Source: Deltaproteobacteria bacterium
Lineage (GTDB): Bacteria; Desulfobacterota; Desulfovibrionia; Desulfovibrionales; Desulfovibrionaceae
Reading direction: 5' to 3'
Length of the DNA: 64,000 bases
Assembly: GCA_031285295.1 (NCBI GenBank)
Contig: JAITWK010000014.1
Coordinates: 27,874 to 91,873, forward strand
Shown here: in pieces, positions 18,201-26,405 of the stretch
How the letters are laid out: each line of letters begins with the position of its first letter
Position numbering within the stretch: position 1 is the stretch's first letter
Notes under the pieces: model-generated
The model's database searches: none
Seen by the model: only the letters and a program-made list of their open reading frames with translations
What the model was told of the DNA's origin: nothing
Translations under genes and position numbers: made by a program

Positions 18201-21200
18201 ATCGTTCCTTACAGGGGTCTGGCCGACGACGAGGCCGCTGACAAGGGTGCTGCCGCTACTGTCGCCTCCGCCGTCCGGTGAAGAAATGGCTTCCAGCCGA
18301 ATGTTCGCACCTTGACTGCCGTCAAGATGAATCTTGTCGCCGGACAGGAAGTTTGTTTCCGTATGTTCGTTTTTTTTCTGGGAGGACAGGAAGTTCCCGG
18401 TTTGCGTCCATAGACCAGCGCCGGTATTCCAGGACAGGGTGAGTGAGTTCAGTTCATTTTCCAACCAGATGTTGTTCTGGTCGGTCGTGCTTATCTGTCC
18501 ATTCTCCAGGCTGTCGCCACCCAGGGTGAATGTATAGCCGCCGCGCGGGCCGTTGGCCTCCGGAGTAATGGCGAGGCCGTCCACATTGGCGCGTAACAGC
18601 TGGTCCACATCCTTGCCGTCAAAGTTGAAGCCGTGGTCGGATTTGATGAGGTGGAAGTACTTTTTTGGGGTGAAATCGGTTCCGGTTGCCGTACGGAGAT
18701 ACACCGTGCCTGCGCCCATAGTGACCTGATTGCCGCCGGTTATGATGTTCAGCAGGTCGTTGTCCGTGGCGGCCGCCGATATGCCGTCACCAAGGTCGAT
18801 TGCCTCAGTTCCGTAGCCGACTTTGGAGGCCAGCGTGAAATCCTTAATGGTGACGTTCGGGGCATCCAGGGTAAGCGTGTTGGGATTGGCGGACAAAGCG
18901 GACATGGCAGGGGACAGCACCGCTCCGTTGGTAATCTCTATGTTCCTGTCCGCCTGAATGTGACCATCTCCCCCCAGAACAGCCTGAAAGCTGCCCGCGC
19001 CAGAGCCTGTGAGACGGAACTCGTCCGAATGTCTGAACACAACGCGGGGAGCGTAGTCATATAGCCGCCCCACATAGAGAGTGAGGGCTGGAGAGCCATT
19101 ATCGCTGTATGCGTTCGTCTTTCCCATGTGGAAGGTCTGATCCGGACCGTTGTTGACGAGAAACACATAGGCGTCCCGCCCGCCGTCAACTGTGGAGATA
19201 TTCAGCGTGCCGTCGCCATCCATGCCGCTGGCGAAGCCCACGCGTCCCCACTCCCCCCCGCCTGTGGCGCTCAGGTTGAGTGTACCGCCCTCGGCCACAT
19301 ACAGATCGTTAAGCTTGCCGTCCGCGCTGTTGTTCGCCATGGTCAGGGTTCCCGCCACGAGGGTCATCGTGGTATTCTCCGCGACATACAATGCGCCGCC
19401 TTTGTCCTCTTTGAGGTTTATTCCCGCAATCGTGACATTAGGCGATGCGCTGAGATCGACGATGTTGCCACCTCCAGCTCCGGTCCGCGTACGGAAGGAA
19501 TTTCCGAGGGTAATGCTGTCGCTGTAATCAAGCAGCACCGTTTTTGACTCATTCAGCAGTTCCTCTTTCGTGAACGTGACGTAGCCGCCGCTGGTTCCGT
19601 AGCTGTCCGGATGCGCCGCCGAGTTGAGAGAGTATTCATCGGAAAAGGCGAGCGTGCCGCTTTCGATTTCCGTCCCGCCGGTATAGGTATTCCGGACTCC
19701 GTAGGCGTTCTTCACCGTGAGCGTACTTTGGCCGCCTTGCGCACCGCGCTGGATTAGCGTACCTCCACCGGTTAGATGCCGCGTTTCCGTCAGATTGTCC
19801 GAACGGTTGTAAGCCAGGGCGGCCCCCTCGCTGATAATGAAGGCCCCCTGGCCTGCCGCAACGTCTCCATTCGGCGCGATGGCCGCGATGGCAGCGATAC
19901 CCCCCGTATCGCTGCCATCGCCGAGTTGCAACGTACCCTCCGTAATGCGAACGACACCCTTCTGGATATGGGTCGAGTCTCCGGTCACAATTAGCGTACC
20001 CGCGCCATCCTTGACCAGATCCCCTTGCGGGGCGTCCACGCCGTAAACCTTTGCTGTATTGCCGTTGGTGTCAAAATGACCGGATGTGCCGTTGATAACG
20101 ATTCTTCGCGTTTCGTCCAGGGCTACATCGGCATCGAAACGGAGCCTGGTGTCGCCCTTAAGAGTGACAGCCCTGCCGTAGCCGACATCAATCTGGTCGG
20201 CCCGGCTTAAGGCCACAGTTCCCTCGTTGATGTTCAGCCCGCCGTAAAAAAGGTTGCCCTTGTCGTAGCTGAGCTTCAGGGTCCCCGTTCCTGTTTTGCT
20301 CAGATCCCCCGTGCCGGTTATGGCCCCGGCGAAGTCTATTTCCTTATCGTCGGCGACGTTCAGGATGACGCCGCTATTCGTGCTGCCGGTGGCCGTTGTG
20401 TACAGGGCGGCCAGGCCGGCAGCGCCGCTGTAAGTAAAATTGATGTTTTGAAAGTTCCTCGCCTCGCCAGCGATGGCGGAGGCGCTGTTTTTGGTAAGGA
20501 TATTGCCTGTGAAGGCGTCGTGGCCACCGGAGGCTACGTAGCCTCCGTACAGGTTGGTCGCCACGCCTAAGGTACCAGACTCTTCAAGTATGATCGTATT
20601 GCCCGTGGCCGCTGCGCCGCTACTGTATCCGCCGTAGATGCTGTCGCCCGTGACTGCGGCATCGCCGCCGATCTGAACGCGGTTTCCGCTGACCACGCCT
20701 TTGCCGCCGGAGTAACCGCCGTAAACGGCTGTGTTGGCCGAACCGCCAGTCATGATGACTTTGTTGCCGGTGACCGCGCCATCGCCGTTGATGGTCTGGC
20801 CGCCGAATACCTTACCTTGGGCAATGGTTCCGCCGGATATTTCGACCATATTGTCGGTTATTTCCGTGCCAGCCTGACCACGTCCACCGTAAATGGCAAA
20901 GTTATTGATGCTTCCGCCGGATATGCTGACTTTGTTTCCGGTAACCGCGATATTGGACGAGATGGCCGTATAACCGCCGGTGATGATGCCGCCGTTTTTT
21001 GTCAGATCGCCGCCGCTGATAATTACTTTATTGTTGCTGAGAGTGCCGTCGCCCCCCTGGGAATAGCCGCCGTAAACGTTATCGCGCAGCGTACCTCCGC
21101 TGATGGTGACCGTATTGTCATGCCCCTCGCCATTTTTGCCGCTGAAGATCCAGCCGCCGAATACGATGGAGCGTATGGTCCCGCCTTTGATAAAGACCTT

Positions 21201-21608
21201 GTTGTCATAGGTTTTGCCGCTGTATACCCAGCCACCGGTAACATTGCCGCCGGGCGCCGATTTGGTGTTGCCGATGGTGCCGCCATTAATGGTGACCATA
21301 TTGTTCGAGGCAGTGTCGCCCCCGACCGTATCCTCGGCGAGGCCCCCGAACACATGCCCAGCGATGGTACCGCTGTTGACCGTTACTTCGTTATTCGATG
21401 CCGAATACAAAGGGAAGTAGGAGCCGTCCGCAGTAGGCACCTTTTCGTTTCCCCGGACGCTCTGGGGGTCGCCGAATTGGCCGCCTTCGGCGTCTACCCC
21501 CGTGGCCGCTACGGCGTACGGAACCAAAATTACCAAATACAACAACAAAATTAACGCGGTAACGATGACGCCGAACAATACGGTGGTTCCGTCGGAAATA
21601 CGTCGCAT
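12273..21608 (-). CDS. Giant modular autotransporter adhesin (type Va)
   Basis: This is a 3111-residue outer-membrane autotransporter. A hydrophobic signal segment covers residues 10-34 and ends VAA. Residues about 45-350 hold some ten beta-helix units ending in YGGY/FGGW-like turns. Then come autotransporter-associated beta-strand repeats (G-x-GTL-x-x-x-GTL). Four tandem modules of about 450 residues, each with NSLT/NSLS-M-x-W, V-SGL-V-G, TGSGG and LEK-G-GTL-x-F-x-NTG landmarks, occupy about 1050-2600. A helical junction lies at about 2745-2800, and the translocator barrel (about 2826-3111) ends in Phe. The ATG at 21608 is chosen because GGGGGAG precedes it; the in-frame TTG at 21626 would put that site inside the gene. 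Likely role: adhesion or aggregation. The lack of a visible protease motif in the passenger argues for a structural adhesin. Confidence 0.95.
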   Translation of the reverse strand: MRRISDGTTVLFGVIVTALILLLYLVILVPYAVAATGVDAEGGQFGDPQSVRGNEKVPTADGSYFPLYSASNNEVTVNSGTIAGHVFGGLAEDTVGGDTASNNMVTINGGTIGNTKSAPGGNVTGGWVYSGKTYDNKVFIKGGTIRSIVFGGWIFSGKNGEGHDNTVTISGGTLRDNVYGGYSQGGDGTLSNNKVIISGGDLTKNGGIITGGYTAISSNIAVTGNKVSISGGSINNFAIYGGRGQAGTEITDNMVEISGGTIAQGKVFGGQTINGDGAVTGNKVIMTGGSANTAVYGGYSGGKGVVSGNRVQIGGDAAVTGDSIYGGYSSGAAATGNTIILEESGTLGVATNLYGGYVASGGHDAFTGNILTKNSASAIAGEARNFQNINFTYSGAAGLAALYTTATGSTNSGVILNVADDKEIDFAGAITGTGDLSKTGTGTLKLSYDKGNLFYGGLNINEGTVALSRADQIDVGYGRAVTLKGDTRLRFDADVALDETRRIVINGTSGHFDTNGNTAKVYGVDAPQGDLVKDGAGTLIVTGDSTHIQKGVVRITEGTLQLGDGSDTGGIAAIAAIAPNGDVAAGQGAFIISEGAALAYNRSDNLTETRHLTGGGTLIQRGAQGGQSTLTVKNAYGVRNTYTGGTEIESGTLAFSDEYSLNSAAHPDSYGTSGGYVTFTKEELLNESKTVLLDYSDSITLGNSFRTRTGAGGGNIVDLSASPNVTIAGINLKEDKGGALYVAENTTMTLVAGTLTMANNSADGKLNDLYVAEGGTLNLSATGGGEWGRVGFASGMDGDGTLNISTVDGGRDAYVFLVNNGPDQTFHMGKTNAYSDNGSPALTLYVGRLYDYAPRVVFRHSDEFRLTGSGAGSFQAVLGGDGHIQADRNIEITNGAVLSPAMSALSANPNTLTLDAPNVTIKDFTLASKVGYGTEAIDLGDGISAAATDNDLLNIITGGNQVTMGAGTVYLRTATGTDFTPKKYFHLIKSDHGFNFDGKDVDQLLRANVDGLAITPEANGPRGGYTFTLGGDSLENGQISTTDQNNIWLENELNSLTLSWNTGAGLWTQTGNFLSSQKKNEHTETNFLSGDKIHLDGSQGANIRLEAISSPDGGGDSSGSTLVSGLVVGQTPVRNDVNASYTITGSGGFRADATTAFGNYLDPGSAEGQLILEATGKLEKHGGGTLTFANTGGNMFTGGVDLYGGTVALDQGEQLVTGMTTLNDRPIAFMNTATLQSYGFGTVALGPQITIADGASASLDTQDYSYLLLDKGISGINGGLAKDGPGVVQLGEDSRVNTTVVRDGTLHVITGKTHANTGSFEITEKTGSRFPTLSGDGVVQAGRINIYGNLSPNQQQYVKDNASDILDKRYGTLTLESGSIALGNGTAPFAMDFNVNGSVAQDNLVLKGTGTSIVDLRKGIIDFYGTLPEKLRVIQGVDLDPSNPYNLGGAASLNDVLTGRLNGIALTELASAGPRGHLQFLFGGDSNTGTDTDLDKNIWLASKINSLTMDWTKTSGSGYTWTDSDGWTSLQIANSKQEKSFNEGDFVHLSGADSLTINIAKRGGSGDAANDTRTLVSGLVAGKHSVSGDTDGDITLTGSGGLYALMSDAAIVGEYLATLNPDEKLTPSGTLEKYGSGALTFKNTGGNLFEEGVNLHAGTVAITSGDQLLTGKLDNDKPANDKFITFKGDATLENANLAMGVEICSGIAVSAGATGILKTNGNLLLGKGISGDGSLTKTGDGAIVIMTAGAHVGGTTAVDAGTLHLQGTGDYTSDSSFTLSAAGTLSGKNTIQSENVLIRGKLDPNSRTLGVLNSLAYSSAENYGTLTLQTASPGGAITLDNGFTMDFDVSAGTKDLLVLTGGGTAVVNAGTINFRGPLLSNIPLLVVDGTGLKNTGTYSLGNASLNETLTVQLNGGGLNNTPRGAVEFQFGDDNAPMGGSHQKNIWLTATLNSLTMDRGTSGIWTDGGAGVWKSLQVLDGKQADSFNNGDLVYLSHTGGSAIEIELAAQTVVSGLVTGKHSQNGDAGGDITLTGSGGLNARKAITGDTVIVGKYLTAETAEKLTPTGILAKHGGGTLRFANTGDNYFEQGIELHGGAIEFNRREQLATGGAISFLESATLRPYQARVELAGDMAVAAAKTATFDIGGGDALLLTGAVNGNGGYVNKTGDGVLQFSGEATTSVARTSITGGEFRIADKKTYNVADVFQAAGSGVVVAGGGGGSRLVADTIEIIGGATISPDEATFTETVVGLDGTGGDRFGLLELSSSDGTTLSGFTFRYDVNKSDAVGAIDPTKDYTNQDQSTETSIPRDQLNDLLVISGGGPVTLANGVIDFQGSLSSGKYLIISSNQAFTGIDNSNVDGINNEGGVLKALQNGHELVNETPRGSYEFTMATTKSGGADAHQVWLETTVNSLSMNRNAGGDWTAKDWTSRQQTPEGKGADTYNDGDLVALYNDGGSAINIRLDTNALVSGLTVGLRSDGTEADGDVILNGPGYIAADDSFAFGRYLDATPPDSQPRLIPTGRLEKDGKGTLLFNNTGATNNFAQGVEVLGGTLSVGTGVAIKTSGNFNAHSGTTLSGTGTLSAAEVVIQNGARLAPGGLTPYGSGESLKENPLTIDGGLTIAAGGAYDVRITDQYLTGASGRLYSDSVIIRNGPVAIQQDTALNVAFDYWGGSAFKPNDEDYYTIIDASNAAGWSGEFTSLSLLKPLPRGVTLEDRGWNDADDSYRLVLSYDENKGFNDVPGLSHNENEIGKTIDDLTQGKDPGVGDLIDRMSDIPDAELPKALDQLTGDLAANSLYMGFKEPWRHPFNRLDASLSPGKNDEAELHRPRAWSEASSRYQTVDNDGNARGFTLNRTGAAFGVDTMIAPRTVLGAAFRYTHPHLQQSSGDVYADDYEVGLYGLAGLPGGFDMKMYLGYSHQEYELARTVSLPATQNYGRLRENLNGETRGDAVAASIEALRPIAIREDLRIIPGIAIDYEKVWMDGYRESEGQTSLRYNNTSMERLTARIGLKGEYTWNDKIELKAWTQYAQHLNDRDYPRIGVRFANATQPGQRAADIRGARTGQQYINLGFGANWKLDENGDKFLYINYDAKLNNRMTDHAGEIGFMISF
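13900..18620 (-). repeat. Four tandem modules of about 1.35 kb in the autotransporter
   Basis: The NSLT/NSLS landmark falls at about 18443, 17088, 15746 and 14372, and the LEK-type landmark at about 18070, 16710, 15395 and 14030. The period is therefore 1.31-1.37 kb. The copies have diverged at DNA level but keep module order and spacing. Confidence 0.8.
20540..21440 (-). repeat. N-terminal beta-helix units of the autotransporter
   Basis: About ten units of 25-35 codons encode V-x-I-x-GG-x-I followed by V/I-Y/F-GG-Y/W. They are degenerate protein repeats, not exact DNA repeats. Confidence 0.7.
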
Positions 21609-21734
21609 AACACTCCCCCCACACAAGTGACATGGCTAAAGCCATTTTAGCATTCCGAAGCAAGCGGGGCATAGGGCATCTCTACCTTGTTCTCGCAATA
21701 TTTGAAAAGCCTGCCCGTCTATTCTAGGCTTCGC

Positions 21735-21932
21735 CTAATGTATGCTGGATGCGTATCTTTCTTTATCTATACGCATCAAATCCATGGTATAGGCTTCGAG
21801 TACCTTATAATCACGCAGCAATACCAGCATGATTAAAAAAAGATTCTGTAAGTGTGGATCATGAATAGATGGGAGATTACTTTCCAGTGCCACTGCCAAT
21901 CTGGTGCGGTCTTTTAATGAAAGAGTTGACAT
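21735..21932 (-). CDS. Small hypothetical protein downstream of chemoreceptor
   Basis: This 65-residue helical protein starts MSTLSLKDRTRLAVALESN and has a hydrophobic middle (LFLIMLVLL) that is too short and too interrupted to be a confident membrane segment. GGAGAA precedes the ATG at 21932. It begins 54 nt after the stop of the chemoreceptor on the same strand, and so is probably the last gene of the MocR-chemoreceptor unit. I do not recognise a family; a small helical adaptor for the receptor is one possibility but nothing in the sequence proves it. Confidence 0.6.
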   Translation of the reverse strand: MSTLSLKDRTRLAVALESNLPSIHDPHLQNLFLIMLVLLRDYKVLEAYTMDLMRIDKERYASSIH

Positions 21933-21986
21933 GATTTTCTCCAATAAGAATTTCAAGTTTGCTTAAAAATAAGAATCACAAAGTGT

Positions 21987-24404
21987 TCATTTGTTTAGTT
22001 CAGCTATTATCTTGTTTAGCTCCTGCGCCATCTGGGATAACTCTTGTACAGCGGCAGAGGACTGAACCATACCTTCGGCGGTTTCCCCGACGATTCTGTT
22101 AATTTCATCTATGGCATGATTAATTTCTTCAGAGGTGGCGCTTTGCTCTTCAGCAGCCGTGGCTATAGAAGTAACCACTGAGGAGTTTGCCGAGGCCAGC
22201 TCAACAATTTCTGTCAGAGCCTGCCCCGATGTATTGGCCAGTTCTGTGGCTTCGGTAACAGCCTTAGCCGCCTCATTCACCTCACTGATATTGGTGCGCG
22301 CGGAATTTTGAATGGCTGTGATGTTGGTTCCCACTTCTTGCGTGGCGGACATGGTCTTCTCCGCAAGCTTGCGCACCTCGTCGGCGACAACCGCAAATCC
22401 ACGGCCGGCTTCGCCAGCCCGGGCTGCCTCAATGGCTGCGTTCAGAGCTAGCAAATTGGTCTGATCCGCTATGTCGGAGATGATATTCATCACTCCGCCG
22501 ATATTTTCAGCTTTAGCGCCAAGTTCCCGCATGTTTGTCTGAAGGTTTACAGCTACTTTATTGACCGTGTTAATAGACTGCACAACGTTGTTCACAAGGC
22601 CAGCCCCGTCTTTGGCCTTGTTTCTGGTCAGTTCGCTCTGCTCGGAAGCCTGACCGGAGTTCTTGGCCACTTCAAGCACTGTGGAATTCATTTCCGTCAT
22701 GGCTGAGGCGGTGCTTTCCACGCGGTCGCGCTGCATTTCCGCCCCACGTGCCACTTGTTCCACCTGGGCCGAGAGCTCTTCAGAAGCGGCTGCTATCCGG
22801 CTGGAAATGGAGGCCGCCTGTTCGGAAACAGAATGCATCACACGTTGCCGCTGCTTGCTCTCAGTTATATCAGTGCAAATTTCCATAAATCCCTTTGTGT
22901 TGCCTGCTTCATCCAGCAAAGGCAAAGCCGTGACTGTGATTTCAAGGCTCATACCCGTAGCTGGCTTGATTGCGACTTCACCCAATACGGCATGTTTTCC
23001 TTGCATCGCCTTATTGGCGAAGCATTCGCTTGTTCCGCAATTAGAAGTATTGAAACAAGAGCCGCAATTCAGGCCCTTTTTTTCGCCGCCCAGAATTTTT
23101 TGGCACATATCGTTAGCGAAAAGTATTTTGTGGTCTGGATCGCCTGTAAAAATGGCGAGAGGCATTGCATCCAGAACTTTCAGGTACGAGTCACACGTAG
23201 CATTGACGCTTGCGGCCAGTGTTGAGAAGGAACCCGAAAAGGAGGCAGCATCGAGCCTGGTTCTATACTCGCCGATAAGAATTTTTCCGGAGCCGGTTTT
23301 GATGGCGATGATAAGCCTTTCAAGTACCTGCGGAATTTGCCGCATTGCCGATAGCATTGCCCCGATTTCCCCTTTTTCCCGACTGGTCACTTGGGTCTGA
23401 AAATCGCCACTGGCGATGGCGTTGGCAAAGACACCCAGATTGTGCAGCACCCGGATTAGCCCGAGAATAATGAACACGGACAGTAGAATGCCGAAAATCA
23501 GCCCAGCGATAGTTCCACCCAGCATGTAGGTCTGGCTCGTCGCGTTCTGTTCCAGAGTGCTCGTACCCTGAGCCACCATCAGATCGTTTGAGAGCTTGCT
23601 GATCTCCATAATATCGGTGTTAATGCGAATGTTTAACTCCATAAGGGTCGTATTCGCGTTATACATAGCTGAAGCTAACGTGAGCATGGTGTTTGTGGAG
23701 TTAACCATGGCACCATAGTTATTTTTCAACCTGGCAAGGGCGGCGAGTTCGGCATCGGTGTTCAGGGTCGCGCCGAGTTCATCTAGGGCCTTGCCCAAAC
23801 TTGCCATCATTTCTTCCACCTGGGTTCCGTCTGCCGGTGTGGCCATGTAAACGAAACGGTTGAGGGAGGAACGCAAGTAGGCCAGCGAATTTAGCGCTGA
23901 GGCGGCGGTATTGACGCCAGCACTGCTGCCATCACTGGAAAGAATTTTGCTCAACTCTACCAGACTGTCACCACACTCTCTGGCAATGGGCTGCAAGACA
24001 TCGGTGAATTCGCTGCGAAGCTGCAGAAGATTTTTTTCCAGTAAAGTAACCAGCGCCTGTTGCTCGGTAGCGTGCTGTTCCGCACTGTCCAGAACCTTCA
24101 GTATATCTTTACGCTCCGTATAGGTTTTGGCCTCTTTGATCATGTTCGCATTGTCCTTAAAGGCGTTGCGGGCCTGGGTCATTAACTTAGGGTCGCCGTC
24201 AATACGGAACAGTCGGACGGCGGCTATGGACGCATACTGGTTACTCATAATATCGGACGTGCTCACGTTGAGCCTGGCCAAAAGGCGATACTCGCCGAAG
24301 GCATTTGACGCGCCGGAAAGGCCGAAATATCCAATAGCTGCGACAATGCCGAGCAACAGGATCATCGTGGTAAACCCAAATATAATTTTCCATTTTGTAG
24401 TCAT
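21987..24404 (-). CDS. Methyl-accepting chemotaxis protein with Cys-rich PAS, paralogue
   Basis: The 805-residue receptor has the same plan as the one at 4816: TM1 at residues 7-28, a periplasmic helical domain, TM2 near 293-317, HAMP, then a PAS-like domain with C-x2-C-x5-C-x4-C (in the segment [18 protein letters not shown]), and a standard signalling hairpin with tip [27 protein letters not shown] lies 5 nt before the ATG. The signalling halves of the two receptors are nearly the same, while the periplasmic halves differ much more, which is the expected result of duplication followed by change of ligand. It lies 79 nt downstream of a MocR regulator on the same strand. Confidence 0.93.
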   Translation of the reverse strand: MTTKWKIIFGFTTMILLLGIVAAIGYFGLSGASNAFGEYRLLARLNVSTSDIMSNQYASIAAVRLFRIDGDPKLMTQARNAFKDNANMIKEAKTYTERKDILKVLDSAEQHATEQQALVTLLEKNLLQLRSEFTDVLQPIARECGDSLVELSKILSSDGSSAGVNTAASALNSLAYLRSSLNRFVYMATPADGTQVEEMMASLGKALDELGATLNTDAELAALARLKNNYGAMVNSTNTMLTLASAMYNANTTLMELNIRINTDIMEISKLSNDLMVAQGTSTLEQNATSQTYMLGGTIAGLIFGILLSVFIILGLIRVLHNLGVFANAIASGDFQTQVTSREKGEIGAMLSAMRQIPQVLERLIIAIKTGSGKILIGEYRTRLDAASFSGSFSTLAASVNATCDSYLKVLDAMPLAIFTGDPDHKILFANDMCQKILGGEKKGLNCGSCFNTSNCGTSECFANKAMQGKHAVLGEVAIKPATGMSLEITVTALPLLDEAGNTKGFMEICTDITESKQRQRVMHSVSEQAASISSRIAAASEELSAQVEQVARGAEMQRDRVESTASAMTEMNSTVLEVAKNSGQASEQSELTRNKAKDGAGLVNNVVQSINTVNKVAVNLQTNMRELGAKAENIGGVMNIISDIADQTNLLALNAAIEAARAGEAGRGFAVVADEVRKLAEKTMSATQEVGTNITAIQNSARTNISEVNEAAKAVTEATELANTSGQALTEIVELASANSSVVTSIATAAEEQSATSEEINHAIDEINRIVGETAEGMVQSSAAVQELSQMAQELNKIIAELNK

Positions 24405-24483
24405 AAAATCCCCCGCTTATGTTTTTTCCTGCATGTAAGTTGCTTGAGGCGTATCTGCCATGAAAAGTTATTTTTGTTGTTAA

Positions 24484-25839
24484 TCAGGCTGTTTTGGCCA
24501 CCAAACGCTCCAATGTATGGAGCGCTCTTCGCAGATTTGGCATATCCGCTACCCCTGTCAGAGCTACACGCACAGCTTCCGGTGCGGGAACAGCCCCTAC
24601 GACAAAGCGTTCCGAGTTGAATATTCGTATATTGCGCTTGGCGGCATCAACTTCCAAATTTGCAGCACTCATTGTATGAGGGAGAGGCAACCAAACATAC
24701 ATGCTTTGATGAGAGCTTACAAAATTGTGGCCCACGAATATGTCTCTGAATAAGGCGACTCTCTTTGCAATCTGGACTTGTTTTTGTTGTATGGTTTCAT
24801 CCACATAACCAGACAGAATGCTCTCTGCGGCAATCTCCACGCAGAGGGGAGAGACACAAACCATGCTGTTCGCTATGCCTTGTGTGAGTGGTTTTACCAA
24901 ATGGGATGGTACCGCTACAAAGGCGATACGCAGACCAGCCAAAAAAATTTTGGACAGACTTGAAATATAAATGCTTTGCGCTGGAAGCATAGGGGATAGA
25001 AGGTGATCCGGCGAATCGCTCAGGAAGCCTTGCGGATCGTTCTCAATGAGCAGAAGACCATGTCGCCGGATTATGTCGCACAACGCCAGCCGACGTTCAT
25101 GGGACATGGGAGCATTGGTCGGATTCTGGATGCGTCCGGATACATATATACCTTTGATGTGCTGGCGTTTACACAATACTTCCAGCTCATTGGGTAGCAT
25201 TCCTTCATGATCCATGGGCAGCCCTTCCAGGCGTACTCCTTTGTCTTGCGCTGCGGCTTTCATGCCCATATAAATGAGGTGATCTGTAGCGATCCGGTCT
25301 CCAGACTTGAATAAACAATGGCAGATCAACCACAGAGCGTGTTGTGCCCCAGCGGTGATAACGATATTTTTGGGTGGCACTGTGAGTCCAAATCTAGCCA
25401 GCCAATCCGCGCCTACCCCCCTATGTTCGGGTAGCCCTTGCGGGTCGCTATATGTCATCAGGGCGGATTGCCTGTCTTTATGTAGCGATTTTCTGGCGAC
25501 AATGGAAAGAAGTGGATCCGGTTTACTTAATGGGCTTGCTGCCCCCATATCCCACTTTAAAGAGTCCTGCTCGACATCTATGACGGCAGCCCTTTTGCCC
25601 GCATCGGCAGTGATGAATGTTCCTCGGCCCACTACGGCGGAGATCAATCCACGATTCTCTGCCTCACGGTATACACGGACAGCCGTGCCTGGGGCGATTC
25701 CGACAATTTGTGCCAATTTTCTGCAAGTAGGAATTTGCTCTCCAGGGTGAAGTGTCCCTGAACGGACATCACGCTCAAGAGCCTCCACCACCGCGAGATA
25801 AAGTGGCTTTGAGGTATCAATTGTAGTTATATTCCACAT
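24484..25839 (-). CDS. MocR-type GntR regulator with aminotransferase domain
   Basis: This 451-residue protein has a GntR winged helix at residues 10-75 (GEQIPTCRKLAQIVGIAPGTAVRVYREAENRGLI then GRGTF) joined to a fold-type-I aminotransferase-like domain (about 110-450). The PLP-binding lysine is present as Lys297 in SSLSKIF, with the conserved AGLR following. MocR proteins sense PLP adducts with amino acids or amines and control the neighbouring genes. AAAGGA precedes the ATG at 25839. Because the chemoreceptor follows on the same strand, the regulator probably controls its own receptor, coupling an amino compound to chemotaxis; this is inference. Confidence 0.88.
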   Translation of the reverse strand: MWNITTIDTSKPLYLAVVEALERDVRSGTLHPGEQIPTCRKLAQIVGIAPGTAVRVYREAENRGLISAVVGRGTFITADAGKRAAVIDVEQDSLKWDMGAASPLSKPDPLLSIVARKSLHKDRQSALMTYSDPQGLPEHRGVGADWLARFGLTVPPKNIVITAGAQHALWLICHCLFKSGDRIATDHLIYMGMKAAAQDKGVRLEGLPMDHEGMLPNELEVLCKRQHIKGIYVSGRIQNPTNAPMSHERRLALCDIIRRHGLLLIENDPQGFLSDSPDHLLSPMLPAQSIYISSLSKIFLAGLRIAFVAVPSHLVKPLTQGIANSMVCVSPLCVEIAAESILSGYVDETIQQKQVQIAKRVALFRDIFVGHNFVSSHQSMYVWLPLPHTMSAANLEVDAAKRNIRIFNSERFVVGAVPAPEAVRVALTGVADMPNLRRALHTLERLVAKTA

Positions 25840-26405
25840 AATGATTCCTTTTGATTGTATCAATTTCTTATTGTACCGCTACTTTGTCAATAAAAAATAA
25901 TGCTCCTATATCAATTCCGCAAACATCATTTTTGGGGTTAAATTTTCAAAAAATATATTTTATATATTGCTCTGAAATAACAGGGTATATTTTTAGTATA
26001 AATCATATTCATATTTTTAACTCCAAAAACATGTCACATAATTCAGCCTAACAACATGTTTGCCGCACAAATGTTCTTTGCCGCAAATAGTGCCTGGCCT
26101 GACAACAGAGAGCTGTTCAGCAGATATTGGTATTTGTTATCTTAGAATATCTTGAAATATAATGAGATTTATTAAAAACAGAGAGGGCGGTATCGAAGAA
26201 TTATTGATGGGTACTCAAAAATTGTATCTGACGCAATTTTGCGTGTATCAGGTGTAATCTAAGGGAGGATATAGGAACAAAAAATTGAGGAACACAAGAT
26301 CAACATCCACGGAAAGGTGGAGGTTGCTGGGCGAACAGGCATGCCCCACTCTCTGGATATGGCTGTCACACTATCCATTGAGGGGCCGATAATGATGTCA
26401 AGCTG
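25840..26405. other. AT-rich intergenic region with repeated ATTGTAYC boxes
   Basis: This is the upstream region of the MocR gene. ATTGTATC (25854-25861) and ATTGTACC (25870-25877) are direct repeats with 16-nt spacing, close to the start, and a third copy is at about 26220; they are candidate operator boxes. The part at 26285-26400 has a more coding-like composition, and a frame starting GTG at 26317 stays open, but it then runs antisense to the next regulator and I do not recognise the product; it could be a gene remnant. Confidence 0.4.

Noticed and set aside
20540..21440. Regularly spaced repeats that could suggest a CRISPR array
   Set aside because: They are degenerate in-frame codons of beta-helix units with no constant repeat or spacer length and no cas genes.
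20817..21554. Long open frame (245 codons) antisense to the autotransporter N terminus
   Set aside because: It mirrors the Gly/Val-rich repeat coding of the minus strand, has no ribosome-binding site and no family pattern; a shadow of codon bias.
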